Shown here: positions 60,546-64,000 of the stretch, piece after piece
Layout of the letters: every line of letters begins with the position of its first letter
Position numbering within the stretch: position 1 is the stretch's first letter
Assembly: GCA_016795465.1 (NCBI GenBank)
Contig: JAEUHK010000055.1
Coordinates: forward strand, 62,001-126,000
Source: Verrucomicrobiaceae bacterium
Lineage (GTDB): Bacteria; Verrucomicrobiota; Verrucomicrobiia; Verrucomicrobiales; Verrucomicrobiaceae
Direction: 5' to 3'
DNA length: 64,000 bases
Notes under the pieces: model-generated
The model's database searches: none
What the model saw: only the letters and a program-made list of their open reading frames with translations
Told to the model about the DNA's origin: nothing
Program-made: the position numbers and the translations under genes

Positions 60546-61520
60546 TCACTTCTGCGCGAACCGCTGGAAGATCTTCGGCGTCTCCATCGCGGTCTTCTTG
60601 GGCTTCGGAGCCGGTTTCGGGTCGAGGTTTGCCTTCAGTTCCTCCTCCGTCACCTTCGATTCGACGCCGCCCGCAGGCACTTCGGCCTTCGTCACCCACA
60701 CGAGGGCGTTCAGCACGGCTTTGCGCACGTTATCGTTGCCCCAGTTGTCGTGGAAGTGCCCACCGGTGAAGCCGAAGCCGCGGCCGCCATCCGCACGCTC
60801 CACGGCCCACATCATCGTCTCCGGCTGGCCCTTCTCCGCCTGGATGTGCGGATACGGTCCCTTCGGATACACATACGGGCCGTCACGCGTCGCATCGCTC
60901 GGTGTCGCCGTGAGGATCGGGGCAAACGTCGCGCCCTTGTCCACGGCCGGTTCGATGCCGTCCTTGAAGATCGGGCGGAAGCGCATGTTGAAATACCACT
61001 CGTCCTTCGTCGTGAAAGGCTGCACGCCCCGCGTGATCGCATGCTCCGGCAGCTTCGTGTAGTTCGCTTCCCAGATCGGATTGCACGAGAAGGCATTCTC
61101 ATAGTGCCCGCCCAGCCATTCCTGGAACTCCTTGCCCGCCTGGTCCGCCACCACTTCCACGCCGTAGTGCATGCAGCCAAAGCCCGTGCCCTTCGCGATC
61201 AGCGCCCGCAGCGTTTCGAGATGCCCGTCCACCACCGCTGGATGCTTCGCGCCGCCATCGGCATAGATCACCACGGCATCCGCGTCCGCAAAGGTCGCCT
61301 CGTCCTTCACCCAGCCCATTTCGTGACGGTCCACCACCAGGTTCGGCACGCTCTTCAGGCACTTTTCGAGCAGGATCGTGCCCGCGCGGAACTCATGCAT
61401 GCCCGGCGGATGCGAGGGCTTTCCGGCGATCAGGACCAGCTTCCGCTTCCCATCGGGAGTCACGGCCTTCACAGCCAGCGGGAGCAAAACGAACGAGCAG
61501 AGCAAAAGGAGCGGTTTCAT
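60546..61520 (-). CDS. Secreted ThuA-domain protein (trehalose utilisation-like)
   Basis: 324 residues; signal peptide MKPLLLLCSFVLLPLAVKA. The ThuA glutamine-amidotransferase-like fold shows KLVLIAGKPSHPPGMHEFRA, FADADAVVIYADGGAKHPAV, KGTGFGCMHYGVEV, EWLGGHYENAF and GRGFGFTGGHFHDNWGNDNV. The nucleophile-like Cys is in GFGCMHYG. ThuA domains are widespread in Planctomycetes and Verrucomicrobia secreted carbohydrate proteins; the reaction is not settled. The C-terminus is a proline-lysine-rich tail. Confidence 0.9.
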   Translation of the reverse strand: MKPLLLLCSFVLLPLAVKAVTPDGKRKLVLIAGKPSHPPGMHEFRAGTILLEKCLKSVPNLVVDRHEMGWVKDEATFADADAVVIYADGGAKHPAVVDGHLETLRALIAKGTGFGCMHYGVEVVADQAGKEFQEWLGGHYENAFSCNPIWEANYTKLPEHAITRGVQPFTTKDEWYFNMRFRPIFKDGIEPAVDKGATFAPILTATPSDATRDGPYVYPKGPYPHIQAEKGQPETMMWAVERADGGRGFGFTGGHFHDNWGNDNVRKAVLNALVWVTKAEVPAGGVESKVTEEELKANLDPKPAPKPKKTAMETPKIFQRFAQK

Positions 61521-61567
61521 GAGAGCGGCGATTCAATGACACGCCCTGCCCGCTGGCAACCGCAAAC

Positions 61568-61978
61568 TCACTCCGCCAGCAGCTCATGCATGCGGCTCTT
61601 CGAGATCGCACCGGACTCACGGGCCGACTCTTTGCCGTTTTTGAACACAAGGAAGCTCGGGATCACCCGCACACCGTGGTCATAGCCCAGCTTCGGGTCC
61701 TCATCCACGTTCACCCGTATCACCCGCGCCTTCGACGCCACCTCGCGGGCAAAGGCATCCACCACCGGCCCCACCTCCTTGCACGGCCCGCACCAGTCCG
61801 CGTAAAACTCCACCATCACCGGCTTCGCCGCCGTCGATTGCGCGATCGCCGAGGCCACAGTGCCCGCTCCCGCGCTGCCGTGGGCGCTCGTGATCGGCCG
61901 CGACATGTCGAAAAAGATCCACACCATTCCGGCCAGCAGCACGGCGACGATCAGCATCGGGAGATTGGATAGCTTCAT
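61568..61978 (-). CDS. Membrane-anchored thioredoxin
   Basis: 136 residues from the ATG at 61978. A transmembrane anchor at about 7-24 (PMLIVAVLLAGMVWIFF) precedes a thioredoxin fold: VMVEFYADWCGPCKEVGPVV with the WCGPC active site, IRVNVDEDPKLGYDHGV, the cis-proline IPSFLVFKNGKE. It reduces disulfides in extracytoplasmic proteins. Divergent from the YkgJ gene across 64 nt. Confidence 0.92.
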   Translation of the reverse strand: MKLSNLPMLIVAVLLAGMVWIFFDMSRPITSAHGSAGAGTVASAIAQSTAAKPVMVEFYADWCGPCKEVGPVVDAFAREVASKARVIRVNVDEDPKLGYDHGVRVIPSFLVFKNGKESARESGAISKSRMHELLAE

Positions 61979-62042
61979 GCGAGTACGTTCCCGTCCCTGC
62001 CGCCGTTTGCCAAACAGAAAATCCCTCCCACCTGTCCCCGCC

Positions 62043-62585
62043 ATGACCTCCGACACCGCTGCCGCCGCCTCGCGCCTCTGCCTGGCCTGCGGTCTGTGCT
62101 GTGATGGCACCCTCTTTCAAATCGTCCGCATGCAGCCGGAGGACTCCCCCGACCAACTCGCCGCCCTCGGCCTGCGCATCCGGCACCGCGGCACCGACTA
62201 CTGGATGGAGCAGCCCTGCGCCGCCCTGGAGCGCCTCTGCTGCACCGTTTATGACCAGCGGCCCGTCCGCTGCCGGAAGTTCCACTGCCAGCAGCTCGCC
62301 CGCCTCGCCGCCGGCGAAATCGACGAAGGCGACGCCCTCGTCCTCATCGCCGACACCCGCCGCCTCGCCGACCGCGTGCGCCAGCTCCTCGCCCAAAGCG
62401 GTTACCGCGAGGACGGCGCCCCGCTTCAGGAGCAGTTCGACCGCCTCACCTCCACGCGGATCGATCCCCAGCTCGAACCCGAGCTCGCCGAAACCCGCCA
62501 CCACCTCGAAACCGCCATGCGCGAGCTCAAGCTCCGCCTCGCCCGCGACTTCCTCCCGCCGCCTCCAGTGAGGGATGAAGCATGA
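62043..62585 (+). CDS. YkgJ-family cysteine-cluster protein
   Basis: 180 residues from the ATG at 62043. The YkgJ/CxxCxxCC family signature is CLACGLCCDGT near residue 14, and a second cluster is PCAALERLCCTVYDQRPVRC followed by RKFHC. Eight conserved cysteines suggest binding of zinc or an iron-sulfur cluster. Function of the family is unknown; it may act in Fe-S or redox processes. The C-terminal half is helical and rich in Arg and Leu. Confidence 0.88.
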   Translation: MTSDTAAAASRLCLACGLCCDGTLFQIVRMQPEDSPDQLAALGLRIRHRGTDYWMEQPCAALERLCCTVYDQRPVRCRKFHCQQLARLAAGEIDEGDALVLIADTRRLADRVRQLLAQSGYREDGAPLQEQFDRLTSTRIDPQLEPELAETRHHLETAMRELKLRLARDFLPPPPVRDEA

Positions 62586-62647
62586 GGCGTGTTCGTTGTT
62601 CGTCGTTCATCGTTCGTCGTTCGGGCTTCAGCCCGCGCCTTGGGTTC

Positions 62648-62772
62648 GTAGTCCCGCCTTCAGGCGGTCAAAGACGGAGGGCGGGATTGTATTCCCGCCG
62701 TGGCCAGCCAAGGAGCCAGACTTGCCAAGTCCGGGCCTTGGGGCCCACCGGCACTTGGCAAGTGCCGCTCCT
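62648..62772. repeat. About 125-bp direct repeat, copy 1, upstream edge of the collagen-like gene
   Basis: A composite of hairpins (CCCGCCTTCAGGCGG, GGCGGGATTGTATTCCCGCC, CTTGCCAAGTCC... with GGCACTTGGCAAGTGCC) that recurs in the same order at 63578. The two copies flank the collagen-like gene in direct orientation. A GGGCTTCAGCCCG hairpin just before it is shared with the elements that bracket the TIR unit. Together these fill most of the gap 62586-62943. Confidence 0.75.
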
Positions 62773-62812
62773 TGAGGCCACCGTTCCTTCACGAAGCGGA
62801 CGAGAGCGTCCA

Positions 62813-62887
62813 CACCACTCTCCACCACTCCACCACTCCACCACTCCACCACTCCACCACCGCACCACCGCACCACTCCACCACTCC
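62813..62887. repeat. 8-bp tandem repeat (CCACCACT) microsatellite
   Basis: The octamer CACCACTC and close variants (CACCACCG) repeat about nine times. It lies between the direct repeat and the end of the collagen-like gene. Such tracts vary in length by slippage, so the copy number may differ between strains. Confidence 0.8.
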
Positions 62888-62943
62888 CTGTCTTCGGCGG
62901 CAATGCAATGCCGCCCTCCTCTCCCCTTCTCCTCGTCTGGAAC

Positions 62944-63420
62944 CTACCGCCTCAGCGCATTGATCAGCTCATCCAGCTTGTTCGCCAGATCCTGCACCTC
63001 GCTTTGAGTCGGCGGATCACTCACCACGAGGCTCAGCAATCCCACCCCGTTGCTGTTCGCGCTGCTCTGGCTCAGCATGTTCAGCTCCACGATTGCCAGA
63101 TCCGTCTGCGTCACCTCCCCCGGCGGACCTTGAGGGCCGGCTGGACCTTGCGGCCCTGCCGGACCTTCCGGTCCCGGCGGACCACCCGAGGGCCCCATCG
63201 GCCCTTCCGGACCCTGCGGCCCCATCGGACCTTCCGCGCCTGCCGGACCACCCGGACCACCCGGACCCTCCGGCCCCGCCGGACCCGCCGGACCTTCCGG
63301 CCCCGGAGGCCCGGCGGGAATCGCATCGATGAGCGCCTTCAGCGCATTCAACTGCCCCCGCATCTCCGCGCTGGAGTTCGGGCTGTTGTTCGCCGGTTTG
63401 GTGGGATCGAACATAGACAT
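62944..63420 (-). CDS. Collagen-like protein (GXY repeats)
   Basis: 158 residues. Residues about 37-103 are a run of Gly-X-Y triplets ([29 protein letters not shown]), the pattern of bacterial collagen-like proteins, with the triplet phase broken once ([11 protein letters not shown]). The flanks are a short N-terminal region ([17 protein letters not shown]) and a coiled-coil-like C-terminal part ([18 protein letters not shown]). No signal peptide or anchor is visible. Bacterial collagen-like proteins form triple helices on cell surfaces, spores or phage tails. It may be co-transcribed with the fibronectin-III protein upstream. It is flanked by 120-bp direct repeats, so it may be mobile. Confidence 0.85.
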   Translation of the reverse strand: MSMFDPTKPANNSPNSSAEMRGQLNALKALIDAIPAGPPGPEGPAGPAGPEGPGGPGGPAGAEGPMGPQGPEGPMGPSGGPPGPEGPAGPQGPAGPQGPPGEVTQTDLAIVELNMLSQSSANSNGVGLLSLVVSDPPTQSEVQDLANKLDELINALRR

Positions 63421-63481
63421 GGAGTGGTGAGACTTTGAGACTTGGAGGGCGGCTGCGCCGCGAGACGTGGAGTGGTGAGAA

Positions 63482-63539
63482 GTCAGAGGTCAGAGGTCAG
63501 AGGTCAGTGGCTCTGTGGCTCTGTGGCTCTGTGGCTCTG
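63482..63539. repeat. Two short tandem repeats (GTCAGAG and GTGGCTCT)
   Basis: A 7-bp unit GTCAGAG repeats about four times, followed directly by four perfect copies of the 8-bp unit GTGGCTCT. They occupy part of the gap between the collagen-like gene and the second direct repeat. Confidence 0.85.
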
Positions 63540-63577
63540 CTGCTCGGTGGCTCGGAAGCTCTGCCGCTCCGGGTTCT

Positions 63578-63697
63578 GTAGTCCCGCCTTTAGGCGGTCC
63601 GGGAGGGCTGGATTGCATTCCCGCCGTTGCCAGCCAAGGAGCCGCACTTGCCAAGTCCGGGCCTTCAGACCCACCGGCACTTGGCAAGTGCCTCTCC
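63578..63697. repeat. About 120-bp direct repeat, copy 2, at the other side of the collagen-like gene
   Basis: Same order of hairpins as 62648-62772: CCCGCCTTTAGGCGG, GGATTGCATTCCCGCC, GCCAGCCAAGGAGCC and GGCACTTGGCAAGTGCC. A few substitutions and a small length difference separate the copies. Confidence 0.75.
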
Positions 63698-63705
63698 CTG
63701 ACCCA

Positions 63706-64000
63706 TCACGTCACCACGACCGTCGCTTCCGGGCTCGGGTTGGCATCGCCGCCGTCGTTGTAGGCGATGGCGCGGAAGACCACGCTTTGGCCCGCGGTGT
63801 AGCCGGCCAGGGTCTTTTCCAAACCATCCGCCGTGCCCGCGCTGACGAAATCGTCGTCCACGCCGATGATCTTCTGCTGCAGGCGCGTGCCCGCCATGCG
63901 GGTGGAGTAAGGCCACATCAGATGCACCTTGCCGCCGCCGATGGCCGCCACCGTCAGGCTCGTGATCGGCTCCGGTGCGCTCGGATTCGCCGGGATGTTC
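63706..64000 (-). CDS. Fibronectin type III-like C-terminal end of a larger protein (5' partial)
   Basis: The frame is open from the window edge, so about 97 residues of the C-terminus are visible. They read as one fibronectin type III-like domain: NIPANPSAPEPITSLTV, GGGKVHLMWPY, YTAGQSVVFRAIAYNDGGDA and a final EATVVVT strand. The stop is followed by the hairpin repeat. The upstream part is outside the window. It could be a phage-tail-like or cell-surface protein; the collagen-like gene downstream on the same strand fits either. Confidence 0.7.
   Translation of the reverse strand, partial: NIPANPSAPEPITSLTVAAIGGGKVHLMWPYSTRMAGTRLQQKIIGVDDDFVSAGTADGLEKTLAGYTAGQSVVFRAIAYNDGGDANPSPEATVVVT

Overview
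This window reads as chromosomal DNA of a verrucomicrobium, most likely a Prosthecobacter- or Verrucomicrobium-like member of the Verrucomicrobiaceae. The evidence is a GC-rich background, short intergenic gaps, few clear Shine-Dalgarno sites, and families typical of Verrucomicrobia and Planctomycetes: a PVC-type haem-binding CxxCH protein, DUF1501, DUF1080, Gloeo_Verruco (TIGR03803) repeats, a PEP-CTERM protein, YfbK/DUF3520, ECF sigma factors paired with Ser/Thr kinases, and many small secreted hydrolases. The genus is inference.

Layout. 0-7 kb: the tail of a secreted protein, a lactonase, an ECF sigma factor divergent from a kinase-PEGA-sulfatase-modifying-factor fusion, and a tRNA dihydrouridine synthase. 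7-15 kb: a giant secreted protein with four seven-blade blocks, then a PEP-CTERM protein. 15-19 kb: a three-gene cassette (adenylate-forming enzyme, aldehyde dehydrogenase-fold protein, iron alcohol dehydrogenase) that could turn a carboxylic acid into an alcohol. 19-25 kb: secreted hydrolases, then sigma factor / YfbK-like protein without a vWA domain / MoxR ATPase, DUF423, RNase HI and DUF3817. 25-32 kb: a DsbD-N-like protein, a toxin-antitoxin pair, AsnRS, a GNAT plus lysine 2,3-aminomutase pair (possible N-acetyl-beta-lysine route) and an orphan double permease. 32-35 kb: an accessory patch with an IS200-like/RAYT transposase, six copies of a triple-hairpin repeat, a decayed second transposase copy, a 41-bp tandem array, and a membrane-anchored PD-(D/E)XK-like protein. 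35-47 kb: ordinary metabolic and secreted proteins, tRNA-Gly(CCC), and an orphan phage-type replication gene. 47.7-51.7 kb: a TIR-domain gene followed without a gap by a DUF4365 gene, bracketed by perfect 20-bp inverted repeats. 51.7-64 kb: a PVC haem-binding dehydrogenase carrying an in-frame palindromic repeat, HU, MutY, PyrR-PyrB, a desaturase, a beta-helix protein, ThuA, an anchored thioredoxin, YkgJ, a collagen-like protein and the tail of a fibronectin-III protein.

The best candidates for undescribed biology are the mosaic TIR/DUF4365 unit, with its apparent replacement of a central segment by foreign DNA and its hairpin-repeat borders, and the repeat system around the transposase. Most of the rest is well-behaved core or secretome gene content. 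All functional calls come from reading translated sequence; no database search was run.
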